From: Panorpa germanica | Lineage: Eukaryota > Arthropoda > Insecta > Mecoptera > Panorpidae | NCBI GenBank assembly: GCA_963678705.1 | Contig: OY783220.1 | Coordinates: 682,001-746,000, forward strand | Length of the DNA stretch: 64,000 bases | Direction of reading: 5' to 3' | Shown here: positions 1 through 12,299 of the stretch, one piece after another | Layout: each line of letters begins with the position of its first letter | Numbering within the stretch: the stretch's first letter is position 1 | The notes under the pieces: generated by a model | The model's database searches: none | The model's input: only the letters and a program-made list of their open reading frames with translations | What the model was told of the DNA's origin: nothing | Program-made: the position numbers and the translations under genes

Positions 1-213
1 ACCTTTCAATATACTATACTTCGCATAGAGCTGAAAGTTGGTACAGACCTTAAGGACATTATTAGAAATAAAATACTAATAGCCCTCCCTGACCACACAT
101 CTGCAAAAAGAGTTATTCATGGTCAAGGGTTAACAAAAATGGTTTATCCAATTTATTCGATAAACGGTAAGTTTTATGATAAAAACAGATCAGAAAAAAG
201 TTGTAGATCATAA
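1..213 (+). other. Open frame of unknown nature running in from the left edge
   Basis: Frame 1 is open from the first base to a TAA at 211-213 (70 codons). It reads about ...LIALPDHTSAKRVIHG... and has no methionine near its beginning, so it could be the 3' end of an exon or of a transposon ORF starting outside the window. I recognise no domain. A GGTAAG at about 165-170 could also serve as a splice donor after 'YSING'. Chance openness cannot be excluded at this length. Confidence 0.2.
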
Positions 214-1739
214 AATTATCTACAAAAATTGTTCTATATACTTTTTTCCCCTAAGAATCACCTTAAGCTAATATATTATTGCAAATGTTTTTTTTAATTG
301 TTACATTCAGCACTCAAGTTAGTAGTAATAAAAATAACGGTTTAGTTTACTTTTGAACAGTGGTCCAACAGGCTGCTGACTGTTAACTTTTTTACCCTTC
401 TAGTTTGAATAAGACTGTTATATTAGACTACCAGATTCACTGACGTTCAAAGCTCTGTTATCTTAAATAATTAACAAAACAGATTATTTATTTATTTTGA
501 ACGTATTAAATATTGAAATTTCAGAAAAGATATATTGATTGGAAATAAATTATTCCTAAAGATATTGAAATAGTATTTCTTAATTATTACATTTCCTTCG
601 TGATTCAGTCTTATTTTTGAAGATTATTGGTTGGAGTATAAGTGGGCATGCCTAAAAAGTACCATCCTGAAATTAGACTGATAGTTTTGCAAAATGTTAA
701 GTGAGATGTCTTCATTAGTTTTTGTTTCATGCTAACACATTTGAATCGACCATGGTTGGCTTTAGAGTTGCATTTGTTTCTATAATAACATTTTACGCAT
801 TTTCTAACTTAAAAAAAAACACTTGTTTCGTTTGAAGTTAGTATTGGTTATGACATATTGTAATTTGCATAACTTTATTTTATCGCATTGATAAGAAATA
901 ATAATTGTTCCCTATATAATTTATTGATAGTAAATAAGTGGACGTAATATTTCAAGGTAAATATTATTATTTAGATAAGCATATTATCTCACATATTAAT
1001 TATTACAGTAGGTATCTGGATTTAAATAAATGGCTTTACTACGCCAAAGACCTGGTATGAGATTTCTTTTTTCAATTTGTAAAACGTGTGCTAATGTTCA
1101 TAGATTTGAAGATTTGAATTTTTCCGCTATATGTATGGTAAGGATTTGCCAACGAAAGAAAAGCAGCTACAGTTCGCAATTATTGTACAAAATATGGTAG
1201 GAATTCTGTTCAATAATATTCAACACATTAACTCTAAAGAGGTTTCTAAAAAAAATCAGAAATAATGGCTTCTTAATACTGTAGCTGTGTTCTAGGGATT
1301 GGATCCAGTGTACTGCAGGTTCCCGCATCAACTAGCGGGTATGCATGCCAATCCGATAAGTCCTGAACGAATTGCGCAAAACCCAGAGAAATCTACCGCA
1401 TAGACCTATGGTTATAGCTCAATTACGTCAGAATACAGATTTATTTCCTAAACCATCTACGTCAAAAATTTCTATTATTGAAGAAGAATATTATATTATT
1501 AAAAATTATATATTGTAAAACAAAAGTAAATTGAAAAAAATATTTTCAAAATGTTTCGCAAGGATGGTTTCAGCTTTTATTTATTTTGTCGGTCTTCAGA
1601 TCTAAGATATTTGTTTTCAATAAGAGTGTGTAACCCACACACTGCACTTCCAAATTCTCATAATACAATCAGATCTATAGCCACAAATTGAACAGACAAA
1701 TCTTAAGAAATTAAAAAGTGGACTTCCCAAAAAAAATCA
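214..1739. other. AT-rich non-genic stretch, probably old transposon DNA
   Basis: No supportable gene. Short peptide-like stretches occur, such as MPKKYHPEIR at about 648 and a run from 1030, broken by many stops. They may be the eroded N-terminal part of the hAT-like relic that follows, but I could not establish this. Confidence 0.4.
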
Positions 1740-1869
1740 TCAATATTTTCGCAATGAACGAACGTGATGTTCATCTAGTTTTGTTGAATGGAAAGACACT
1801 CATCTTAATCCTGATTTAATTGTAATACGCGGTGCATATACTGCGAAAATCTGCATTGGATTGGTCAAA

Positions 1870-2480
1870 GAACGACTGACAATTTTGTTTTGATTTTGGT
1901 CTTATTATCGGCATGACAACTGACGGTGCAAGTGTTATGACAAAAGTGGGTAAACCGTGCTTCACACAATAAATAAGAAAAATCGAAAGAGAAGAAGAAC
2001 TTGCAGAAGAAACATTGACTGATTTGCCTATAGATGAAGATGAAGATATGGATGGAAACACAAATGAAGACCAAGCTTTGAGTGTAAATATTGATCGACA
2101 ACTCGCTGAAGTGATTCTCGGCTACAATGAACTTCTGAAAAAAGTGCAGAATGTTGTAAAGATTTTTAAAGGTTCACCGACCAAAGATGTATTAACAAAA
2201 TTATGTAAAAGAACAGACTAGGAGAGAATTTAGTTGATTCTAGATTACCTCACTCGTTAAAATAGTTTGGTTAATATGTTAGACAAATTTTGCACTATTA
2301 AAGTATGTATTGAGAAAGCTCTCATTAACATAGCATCTGACATCAAATATACAGATGAACAATGGTGAGAAAAAATGAATGAAAAAAAAATAAATGAAGC
2401 CCTTTAAATTGGGCATCGAAGTATTATGTAGACACCGAAATTTAAAACGGCAGTAGACAGTTTCACGAAGACGATTCAGT
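1870..2480 (+). pseudogene. Degenerate hAT-type transposase fragment
   Basis: Translated pieces in shifting frames resemble the RNase-H-fold core of hAT transposases. First comes 'MTTDGASVMTK' (about 1912), then an acidic spacer, then 'LLKKVQNVVKIFKGSPTKD' (about 2130-2190) and, after a stop, 'NSLVNMLDKF' and 'EKALINIASDIKYTDEQW' (to about 2365). Order and wording follow the family, where a TDGA segment is followed by an RWNS-L-ML segment. Stops at 2219 and 2368 and frame changes show that it is dead. No TIRs or target duplication were found, so element limits are unknown. Confidence 0.55.
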
Positions 2481-4282
2481 TCACGACGTCATTGCTTCCT
2501 CACCTATTTCCCATCTACCATTTGCCAATCTTTACAATCACTAAAGCTATAGCAGCTGTTGCGTCGACCCATAATGTTTCAGAATAATGTCATGATGTAT
2601 CACCAAAAATAAATATAAATTACTTATTATATTCATTTAGTGTATGACGACATCAACTACTAGGATAACGATCGGTTATCAGAGCAAAACTTATTATTAT
2701 ATTCAATGTTTAAAATTTGTTTGTTATTCCAAGTTTACTTAATAAAATATCCTCGATAGTTCATACCTTTTTAAAAACATGCTCGGTTATTGGCCTTTCT
2801 TTACCGGTATCATTTAAACTGTACATATATATTAAAAAAGAATAAGAGATCCAATGAATTTCTTTCTGGTTGACTAATCTTTTTAGTTTAAATAAAGTAC
2901 GATGAATCTGACAACTATATGTTAAAGATGTCAATAAGCCGGTATAACAAAATCAGAGAATTTCTCGCAATATTTATGATTATTACACATGTATATTCTC
3001 AAAGCAGAATAATGTCTTGGCAATGGTTATGGTTACTTTACATTAGTTCATAGTTATTATGCAAACTACTGATTATTAAACTTTCTGTCGGAAGTCGTCT
3101 TGCTGAAGCCTGATATACATCTTAAAAACAACAAATCCTCATGGCAATGTAAAATGCAGAATTACAGTTTTATGTAATAACGGTGACGCGTGAATATATT
3201 GTTTGTAAGATATTACGGTTCCATGGACATAGAATTCACATTTTAACTTTACATTTGTATTTTTATTTATTTGAGATAATCTTTGCACACTGTGTGTCTT
3301 TAAAGTTATTTCTGTTCCGGAACGTTTTTCATTTTTTACGGGAAATCCCAACCGACACCCTCTACTGATAGCTAATTTGGTTGAATATACGAGTATAATA
3401 CTGTTTTAATGAAATTGAGACACTGTTACATATAACCTAATGGGTATGTATATATATGTATGTATATGATAAATAGTTTAGCGTTGTTAATTTGCGTAAT
3501 AGATAATTTGCGTGCTGAACTACATTTGTTTTTAATTGGAGTAAATTCCATAGCAAATAGCTAAATATCATGAATATTTATTGTTCTATTAGAATTTAAC
3601 ATAGACTTTGACATTACTTTGTCAAGATATAATTCAACATTATATACTTGGATTAGTACATGAAAGTTACTGGTACTAAAAGGTATCGTGAGAAACCAAT
3701 TATAAGGCGGTATTTTAAAGTTTTATTGAAAAAAAATCTAACTGATATATAACTTCTTAACATTTGAACTTATATTTCCCAGTCAAAAGGAAAAGCTGAG
3801 TTACGAGACAAGGTAGAATTTATATAATCTTCCAATAAAGTCCTTTCCGTAAATCATACCAGAGTCCCGTTTGCCCCTCTTGCAGACATCTATGTGTAAT
3901 CTACACACTATGTGGATATGTTATTAGTGTCTTCCTTAGTTTTAAACCAGAACATGTTATCAGTGTCCGTCATTCGTTCTTACAGTGCAGATGTGTTCAG
4001 ATGCCGATGATATTTTCATATTAACTTTAATATTACATGAATCTACTTTTGCAATTTTTATTCTCTTAAGTTCGAACTCTGAAAATATTAATTAAAACTG
4101 TTGTGTAGTGCAAATTATTACACTAGATATTAGAGTTAAAAGATTTTTAAGATCATATATTTTGAATTTGATAATATAAGTTTTATTTAAACTAAGAACG
4201 TTGACATTATTATATAAGTGATACAATAATATGCATATCTTATTTCAATATTTAACTTTTTTTAAAAATTTCAATTACAGTC
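2481..4282. other. Intergenic DNA upstream of the UGT gene
   Basis: AT-rich with no coding signal. A segment at about 2755-2820 ('ATGCTCGGTTATTGGCCTTT') recurs in reverse complement at about 36020-36095, so it is a dispersed repeat. The UGT promoter should lie near the right end, but I see no convincing TATA/initiator pair there. A splice-acceptor-like TTACAG at 4275-4280 just before the ATG suggests a non-coding first exon upstream. Confidence 0.35.
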
Positions 4283-7200
4283 ATGAGTTTCACTCGACTG
4301 TCATCATCTTCTTCCATAACTTTAACATTATTATTGGCAATAATAATGCCGATCATGGGACTAAGAATTTTAGCAATTTATCCATATTTTGGGAGAAGTC
4401 ACTACGATGTCTTACATCCTCTAATGCTTGGATTAGCTGAAAAGGGCTACGATGTGACTGTGATTAGTCGTTTTCCAAACAATCCTCCAGTAAAAAATTT
4501 TAGACATCTCAGTCTTGAGGGGACGGTGCCACACATAAACTCCAAAATATCTGTGGGGGTAAGATATTTCATAAAAATTCTTTTATTACTTTTATCAAAT
4601 TTGTTACCAGTTTTTTAAAAATAATTTCAGATGTTCAATTCCTACTTCAAAATTCTACAATCATTTTTCTTTATCATGACTGTTGCTGACATGACTTGCA
4701 AAGCAACGTATGAATCTAAAGCAGTGAAAGATCTTCTACGGTTCAACGAACGCTTTGATGTTGTTATTACAGAATCTTTCAATACAGATTGTATGCTAGG
4801 TTTAGTGCATCATCTTAAAGCTCCTCATATTGCTCTCAGCACAGGTCCACTAATGGCCTGGGTTCATGACCGATTCGGGAATCCCAGTAATCCAGCTATC
4901 ATCCCCAGTATTCAAAGGCCATATTCCACTGAAATGTCCTTTCTCCAGAGATTAGATAACTTTCTCTCTATTCACTTTTATAAAATTCTGTACTATTTGT
5001 ATTCCGATATTCCTTCCGATAAATTGTTAAGGAAAGTTTTTGGTCCTGACATTCCATCTGTATCTGAAATTAGAAAGGATACTGTAATAGTTTTTGTTAA
5101 TTCACATTATTCCATAACTGGGGTTCGTCCACAAGTTCCAGCACTTGTAGATGTTGGAGGAATTCATTTGAAACCGTTAAAGCCATTGGAAAAGGTTCGC
5201 TTTTTGATGTACGAGTTTATAATAATAAGTTATACATGCATCTAATAATGCTGTTATAAAATTTCATAATTATATAGGATTTGGAAAATTTTATAAACTC
5301 AGCGGAGCACGGCGTAATTTACGTTAGTTGGGGATCAATGATTCAATTTTCTTCTCTTCCAATAAGTAAGAGGGACGCCTTCTTAAAAGCTTTTGAGTCT
5401 CTAAAGCAACGGGTCGTATGGAAGTGGGAAAATGAAAGTTTACCAAACCAACCAAAAAATGTGTTAATCAGAAAATGGATGCCGCAAAGAGATGTGTTAG
5501 GTAATCTTCATATTTTATTTGTATGTATTTATTTCTTGTAATTGATTTTGCTTCTGGATTTACTATTTCATTTAATATCATTTAAAATGAACTTCTTCTT
5601 TGCTTTCTCTTATCTCGTTGCTTTGCTTTATTCCTTCTCTTCCTCTCGTTCTTTAAGCTGTCTCCTTATTTCAACCATATCTTTTTTCCCTCTTACTCTT
5701 TTTTTTAAATTTGATTTCCAAAGATTATTATAATCTATTCTGTTTAGAGAACATTTAGTGATAAGCATGTAAAGTGGAAAAGTCCATCGACTCATCACTC
5801 AATTGCAAAAGATCCTAGAATCTGATTAGTTGATTAATTTAGGTAATTGAGGTAAAATATTTTTTAGTCTGCGTAATGCCAGTTTATTGGACATGGGACA
5901 GCTTGCTAAATTGTTTGGACATTCAGATATTCTCTCCGGACAAAAATCAACATCACCATTTGAATTTCTAATTTGACATGGTAGATGTACTTGTTAGTTA
6001 TATTCTCTCTACTACCTCCACCTTAAGAAATTTTTTTTTCCTTTATTTCATTATTCCTTATACTCCATAATACTTCGCATCAAAGAAAACCTTTTCAATC
6101 CTACTCAAATACACATTTATAAATAATCTCTTTACCTAATCCTGCTTAAGGTGTATGAAAACTTCTTCTTAGATATAGTATACTATTATATAGCTATTGT
6201 AGGGATGTAACGAATAATATTTGGATTTGAATAGTATTTGGCAACGAAAAGTGAAAGTCATATATTTTAATGTTTCAAGTGTATGTTTATGTTATAATGT
6301 ACCAGGTACATCTGACTTGTTATGTGATTACCATATATATTTATATGTTTGGCACTAAATTTTGTATGGTGGCTCGAAAACGGCTCCAGTGATGTTTTTG
6401 AAAATTTCGTAGATAAAAAGCAATGTAAAACCTTTGGCGTCCTCGGATTTTTTCCTGAATTTCCTGGAAATTCGTAATTTTGAAAAAACTAAAAGAAACA
6501 ACGACTTTTGCTCTATACTTTTTAATTTATAACTATAACTGAACTAAACTGTAACTGAAAATTAGGGGGCCCGGTAGGGAACTTTGTAGAAAGTTCATAC
6601 TTTGGATTGTAATATATATAATATATATTACAATTATAATATATAAAACGTGTCCTAAAATTCAACGATAAGCGAGAACCAGAGAGTGGATCTGCTCATG
6701 ACTACTAGAGAAAAAAAAAATTAAAATCTTTCGAAAATTAACACCCCTTAAGATGTTTTTAACTACCATGATCACAATTTTTAAAATATTTTTTTTTGTA
6801 TCGACAAAATAAGCATTGCTATCTACCAAACAAAGTTTTTAAACAAAAGTCAATCTAAAACATATTTTTCTACAAAATTTTGAAAGATTTTTACTTTCAA
6901 TCACTTTCACTCATCGTGGTGTAAGAGAAAAGTATAAACACTACTACGGCAAGTTTTTTTGTTCCAAAAAATTGACGCTGCTATCCAAGATTATAAAATG
7001 GTATAATACTCTAGGAAAACTAGCTTCAAAAAAAAAATAATGCATACAACTTTTAACAAGAACCAAATTTCATAAATTGTTGTTGATAATAATCACTTTT
7101 ACAATATACACAAAATTGTTTGTTTGTTGTTTAAAAATGTATTCTTTACTGAGAACACAAACGATAGGATTTGTATTTTATTACAAAGTAAAGCATTTAG

Positions 7201-10200
7201 TAATTAAACGATCAACGCACCATCAAAATGTGAGATAGTAAATAATAATTAATATATAGAAGTATAATTATTAATTTTGGCGCCGTGTTTAAAAAGCCGA
7301 TATTCGCATTCGCCAATGCTAGAATTGAAAATTCGCTTTCGCAGTTGCGAATGTAGGAAATCGAACATTCGTTACATCCCTATTAGCTATATAGATCTAG
7401 TATGCCGCTTTATAAACTATTTCAACATTAAATCCAATTGCCCATAAATCACATAAATACACGATACTCCTTACATTCCTTACAAACCTCACACTCCCAA
7501 TAACACTACTTATCACAAACATTTTTCCCAATACCAATTGTATCGACATTGTATCAGATATATTAAAGTAAAGTATTAAATTAAACAAGTGTTTTGTTTC
7601 TTTAAACGGTCCACACTGATTTACAACCAGTTAGGAATTACGAGATCACCTACGTGTCGATTCTTGGATAAGTTTCACTCTGTTTGTAGGCTTTAGTTCT
7701 AAGCACTATTTCTTCATTTATTATAGTCCAAGACCGAGTTATGTCAGATCGCTCTGGGATCTTACTCTATTATGGGTACATACAGATCACGATCTATTAG
7801 GTACAAAGGTTCTCCAGGCTGAAGCTGACGGATGTTTGCTATTGCATGGTTGCAAAGTATCTTTTCTTAATGTTGGACTTTAGTATAGTATATTAGATAA
7901 GTAGTTTTATTTGATTTTACATAGTAGTCCCTCGTGATACATTCGGTTAAATGCCTGTGAAATATCTGAGAAAAGTACCGAACAAAACTCTTTCCTTTCT
8001 ATAGTCTGATGAATTTTATTAACTATTCTATGAACTTGCTCAATAGTTCCATGTTTGTACCTGAAGTCAAATTGATAATCTGATTTATGTTGTGTTCTAT
8101 ACTCCGGAAGCAATCTCATAAGGAGGCTTGCGCCACCTTCCATTGAGAGGACAACTAGTTCTGATTGCATTAGAAAGTTGTGTAAGATAAGTGATGACAA
8201 TCTCAGGTACCTCCTTAGATATTTTACGCGTCATAGCCTGGAGTTATTCAGATTCTTGATTGCTTCAGTAACAACAGAATTTTTAAATTTTATAATTGGT
8301 TTAAGTGGTAATGTCTCGGGCCTTAATACCTGAACCTTATTCAGATAGTCTACTGACCTTTCTTCTTAGTTCTATTCTCTCTTGTCTTCTTTCGTCTAAC
8401 ACATTTATACATTGCTTTTTATTTCTTCCTTTATCCTTTTTTTTTTTTCTAGTTAGATACTCCTCCCTTTTCATTTCTTTTCTCTCTTCTTTTCATATCC
8501 ATGTCTCCGCTTTGATTCACACTTTCCTACCATCACAGATTATCTTCTCTTTTCCCTCTCGTGCTGCTCCCTAACTCACGGTCTTCGGTCTTGTTCCATA
8601 AACATTTACTTAACCATCGGCTAGCTTTGCTACCACTTTTCAATCTGCACTATCAATAAATGTCTCTCTCCTTTACCGTCTTCGTTACCTTGCTTATCTT
8701 AATGTTTTCTTGCAGCTCATGTCTTATTCTTTACACATAGAGAGGGACTCTATTTGTCCTGCTTGTTTTTTTCTTTTTTTGCTGTCTTATCACTACATTA
8801 ACTTTTTTTTCTCTCTTTTTCATATCCTATGTTCGTCGAAATCGTCATTTTTCTAAATTTCTATTACAGTAACTTTATGAATTCCTATTTGTAGGTCACA
8901 AGAATGTACGCTTGTTTATATCCCATGGAGGGTTATTAGGAATTACAGAAGCTGTGCAGTCTGGTGTGCCTGTAATTGTTACTCCTCAGTTTGGAGACCA
9001 GCTCTATAATTGTGCAGTACTAAAATCCGCGGGAATTGGCCTAGAACTGCGATATGAAGATATCACAACTGAAAATGTCTTAAAAGTTATAAACGAAGCA
9101 TTGCAGCCAAGGTGAATTTATTTTAATAAAGTTTTGAAATTAAATATTGTTCTCCTATGTGAGTTAAGAGTTTCAGTGAGTTATGTATGGGAGGGCAGTA
9201 ACTGCAGTCGGATGATGTAATATGAAATTAATACATAGTTTAATAAAATGCACAATATTAACATATAATATAGAAGCAATAATTACAAGATGCTATTGTA
9301 TATTTTATACAGCACACCCAACGTACAATAACGGTTTAGGTAATGGAGGAAATGTTTACATAGTAAATATTATATACATAAATATTGTTTTACATAGAAT
9401 GGTATATATCAGCAACACCATTATGTAATGGGTTTGTGTCCTATGTTTTAATTTATATAAAAGTGTACTATATATTGAGAAAGTGGTTTACTAGAACCTC
9501 CAATGTTCATTTTTTTTTAATAACTCCTTGTATGTTAAGAGATATTAACAATTAAATAAGTCATTTTGTTTCTTTAATTACAACATTCCAAATGCATGTT
9601 GCCTCACAACCGGTAATTGCTATCTCTCTTATGCAACAGAACGTAAAAGAGATACATTCTTGACAGAACTTACAGTTCATAAATCTCTGCTATATGTATT
9701 TATATATTAAAATATTAAATATTATTTACAGCTATTTCAAGGAACAATAAAATTCCAATATTATGTCTGCCGTAACAGGGTTAAATAAAAACTTATTATT
9801 CTTTGACTTGACTTGATTATTTCGACTACCAACAGCTACAAAACATTACCACAGCACTGACCACTCAACAAATAACTGACGTTAAAATGCATTTTACATA
9901 CAAATGGCCGACCATTTCTAGCTCTAAAACTACAATTAAAATTTTTATATAGATATTTAATAAAATAGAAACGCCAATATACTCGTACATTTATTAACAT
10001 CAATTTCAATCATTGAAAAATCGACTACTAAAAAATGAGAGCACAAACCCATTATTGTATTTATTTTTTCGTGGAACAACTAATGATGTAGGTTTGATTC
10101 CTAGTTACAATTGATTGGATACTTAGGTATTTGAGTTAATATTTTAACTGCTATAAAATGATCTTTTTATTAGCTTTAATTAAGGTCGCAAATGATTTTT

Positions 10201-10668
10201 ATTTGTGTATATATTTGTGAATGACAATACAATTAGGTGAAATTAATATTACATAAAAAACACTAATAGATTACTTGTTGAAATTAAAGAAAAACAAATA
10301 TTCCAATAATTGATTGCAGAGAAATATAATAATAATTAATTAATTTGTTATGCGTTGTTAGAAAGAAATATGTGCATGAATACATTTTTAATTATGTTTA
10401 TAGTTTCGCTCAGAATTCAAAGAGAGTATCAGAACTTTTCCAAGATCGTCCAATGCCACCTTTGGAAACTGCAATTTGGTGGGTGGAGTACGTGGCACGA
10501 ACTGGGGGAGCACAACTTCGTTCACCAATCAGGAATATGCCCTTATATCAATATCTGCTAATTGATGTAATAGGTTCTTTGATACTAGGAACAGTAATAT
10601 TTCTATATACTATTTACAGAATTGTTAAAAATATCTCAAACAGAAAAAATAAATGGAAACGTGAATGA
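4283..10668 (+). CDS. UDP-glycosyltransferase (insect UGT family), five coding exons
   Basis: Transfers a sugar from a UDP-sugar to small lipophilic molecules at the ER membrane, lumenal face (family knowledge). Coding exons by splice sites: 4283-4558, 4631-5194, 5278-5500, 8895-9111, 10404-10668; all junctions keep frame (phases 0,0,1,2), giving 514 aa, normal for the family. Hydrophobic signal peptide at about residues 12-27. 'GRSHYDVLHPL' carries the probable catalytic His (H40). 'FDVVITESFNTD' lies in the acceptor-binding half. 'WMPQRDVLGH' (spanning exons 3-4) and 'FISHGGLLGITEAVQSGVP...FGDQ' form the UGT signature that binds UDP-sugar. Near the C-terminus a membrane helix ('LILGTVIFLYTIY') is followed by a basic cytosolic tail ending in K-x-K-x-x, a dilysine ER-retrieval signal. 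The CDS is intact. Intron 3 (3.4 kb) and intron 4 (1.3 kb) are transposon-filled. Polyadenylation signal AATAAA at about 10796. The sugar donor and acceptor cannot be read from sequence. Confidence 0.93.
5530..6180 (-). pseudogene. Pyrimidine-rich LINE relic in UGT intron 3
   Basis: On the + strand this is C/T-rich with TTCTTCTC tracts. Its reverse complement is GA-rich and reads as charged peptide fragments such as 'MVEIRRQLKEREEEKE' around 5690-5630. The same composition and peptide style recur at 8340-8870, 13500-14340, 54080-54560 and 63540-63980, so I assign it to the same GA-rich LINE family. It is heavily broken. Confidence 0.35.
6199..7383. mobile_element. hAT-like non-autonomous DNA transposon (1185 bp) in UGT intron 3
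   Basis: The ends are inverted: TAGGGATGTAACGAAT at 6200-6215 against ATTCGTTACATCCCTA at 7367-7382. Flanks are TAGCTATT (6191-6198) and TAGCTATA (7384-7391), an 8-bp target duplication with one mismatch, the size made by hAT transposases. No transposase ORF remains. An internal stretch at about 6376-6600 is the reverse complement of a repeat at about 20490-20765, so another repeat may be nested inside. The target is palindrome-like, so the exact ends could shift by a base or two. Confidence 0.7.
7907..8200 (-). pseudogene. Reverse-transcriptase fragment of a Jockey-like LINE
   Basis: The minus-strand frame is open for 97 aa. It contains 'YKHGTIEQVHRIVNKIHQTI' followed by 'FCSVLFSDISQAFNRMYHEG'. 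This is the RT palm start: in the family, F-R-x-x-H-S/T-T-x-x-Q-x-x-R, then x-F-L-D-I-S-x-A-F-D-x-V-W-H. The second aspartate of the palm motif is changed (AFN instead of AFD). Both ends are lost. It sits antisense in UGT intron 3 and is a dead fragment. Confidence 0.75.
8330..8880 (-). pseudogene. Second pyrimidine-rich LINE relic in UGT intron 3
   Basis: Long C/T-rich run with no hallmark of a host gene; the + strand open frame here is low-complexity (Ser/Phe/Leu). Composition matches the antisense strand of the GA-rich LINE relics elsewhere in the window. It ends just before UGT exon 4, so it may supply or extend the polypyrimidine tract. Confidence 0.3.
9428..10052. mobile_element. TA-target MITE, family A copy 1 (625 bp), in UGT intron 4
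   Basis: The ends are inverted: ATGGGTTTGTGTCCTATG at 9428 and GCACAAACCCAT ending at 10052. TA dinucleotides flank both sides (9426-9427, 10053-10054). A closely similar element lies at 57895-58556 and a disrupted one at about 46880-48600. No coding capacity. TA duplication plus short TIRs suggests mobilisation by a Tc1/mariner-type transposase (inference). Confidence 0.75.
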
Positions 10669-11339
10669 AATAGTACATAACATTATTGTAATCGAAACAT
10701 TGTCATTTCTTTATTGTATTTACACCGATGTTCACTCTATTAAACACAAATTATATAATTACTTAGCATTTACATAACAGAGAATTTTAAACCTAAATAA
10801 AGATATTATTATTCGTTTGTTTTAGTTTATAACTTTAACATTAACCTTAGGACCAAAAAACCATAGGATATACGGCTGAATAGGTATAGAAATAAACTAT
10901 ACTAAAATACTTTAAATTAAATGTCATTTCTTGTCGTAATTAGAGTAAGAAGTGATGACTATTTTATCAATTTCCAATTGTCTGAATAATTCATACTCAA
11001 TCAGGTTCGTCGGATATAAGTCCAATAAATCCCGCGGTATAAAAGTGATGTGCAATATTTTTTCAACAATTCAAAAATATAATTCGAAAATATTTCACAT
11101 TTCATTTCTTTTGGGGGTTTAAACTACTGACAAAACAAAACATCATTAGATTTCATACCTTTTTTATTCAGTAATTAAAAATTTTGATTTATAAGTTTAA
11201 AATATAAAGCCAGCTAACAAACATTTGCATCTAAACGTTATTAATGAACATAAAACTAAAAGTAAGCTACTCAACGCGCAGGGCAATATAAAAATTAAAA
11301 AACTTAAAATGATAAATTCAACACTTCGTTTATATTGCA
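10669..11339. other. UGT 3' flank and AT-rich intergenic DNA
   Basis: Contains the UGT 3' UTR (AATAAA at about 10796-10801) and then AT-rich sequence with no gene or repeat that I could identify. Confidence 0.4.
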
Positions 11340-11860
11340 GTTAGGTATTTCATTTATAGCTCTAAGTCCAAGTTTAGGTCACAACACTATGTGTGTAGTC
11401 TTAGGTAAGGCCTTTGTCAGGAGGTCAGCTCGATTTTTAGATAAGATTTTCTCCACGCTGATTTCACGCTCAGTTACAAACCCCCAAACAAAGAAGTATC
11501 TTGTACGTATATGCTTAGTTCTTTTATGAAATCCTGGATTTTGTGAAAGCTTCAAAGCTGCTTCATTGTTCATGTCGGCGTCCATTCTCGTCCATCCATA
11601 TTCGTCCATTTTAAGATTTTATAAAATATTTTTAGCATATGAAGAAGACTCAATTTTATTCCATTTTCACAATCTTTAATTTTTAATTCCAAATAAAATG
11701 CTTCAGTTTTAGAAGGTATATCGTATTCATTTTTAAGATTAATTAAAAATGATTCAACATTTTTTGACTATTTGAAGCTAAAAGTCCGTCATCATCAAAT
11801 TCTGTCAACATAAATAAAAATGAGTCAGCATCACTCTGCTTAAACTCAAGCACAAATTAC
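11340..11860 (-). pseudogene. Ty1/copia retrotransposon pol fragment (RT end plus RNase H)
   Basis: The reverse strand first gives RT-like pieces in broken frames ('FKQSDADSFLFML', 'DDDGLLASNSQK', 'EAFYLELKIKDCENG', about 11860-11640). An open RNase H tail follows at 11609-11379: 'NNEAALKLSQNPGFHKRTKHI' with 'ADLLTKALPKTTH'. These match the copia order of RT followed by RNase H ending in the A-D-x-L-T-K-A-L-P motif. Frameshifts in the RT part show it is dead. No LTR was detected nearby. Confidence 0.8.
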
Positions 11861-12299
11861 ACAAATATAGATGCATAACTTAGAAGAAAGTTCACTCCCT
11901 AGTATTTTGTTGGTGAGGGGAATTCCATTGAGAGTTGCAGGGAATTACAGTTTGCAATAGTTTGCACCTAGTAGGTATGCAAGACACTAAGCACTATTTA
12001 ATTATAAAAAGAAGAAGAATAATTTTAATTAAAAAAAGTTAAGTTTAATTAAAAAAAGATAGATGGTTTATAAATTATATTTATTTATCAAAAAAATATA
12101 TATAGCAATATATAGTATATATAAACGGTAATCGTGGGTTAACCATCTTACTTAACTTTAGAGTCTTTCGACGAGTCTTGGATGTCTGCATATTATTTTT
12201 GATTTTGGTGGGTGGTAGTGTTCCTGGATCTATGGCAACGTTTATTAACGGGTGCTAGGAGGAAAGAAAAGAAATAATAGAATAAGGAATGGGAATAAA
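11861..12299. other. AT-rich intergenic DNA
   Basis: No gene. Short direct repetition of 'AATTAAAAAAAG'-like sequence at about 12020-12060 and a short AT-dinucleotide tract near 12097-12122. Confidence 0.35.
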
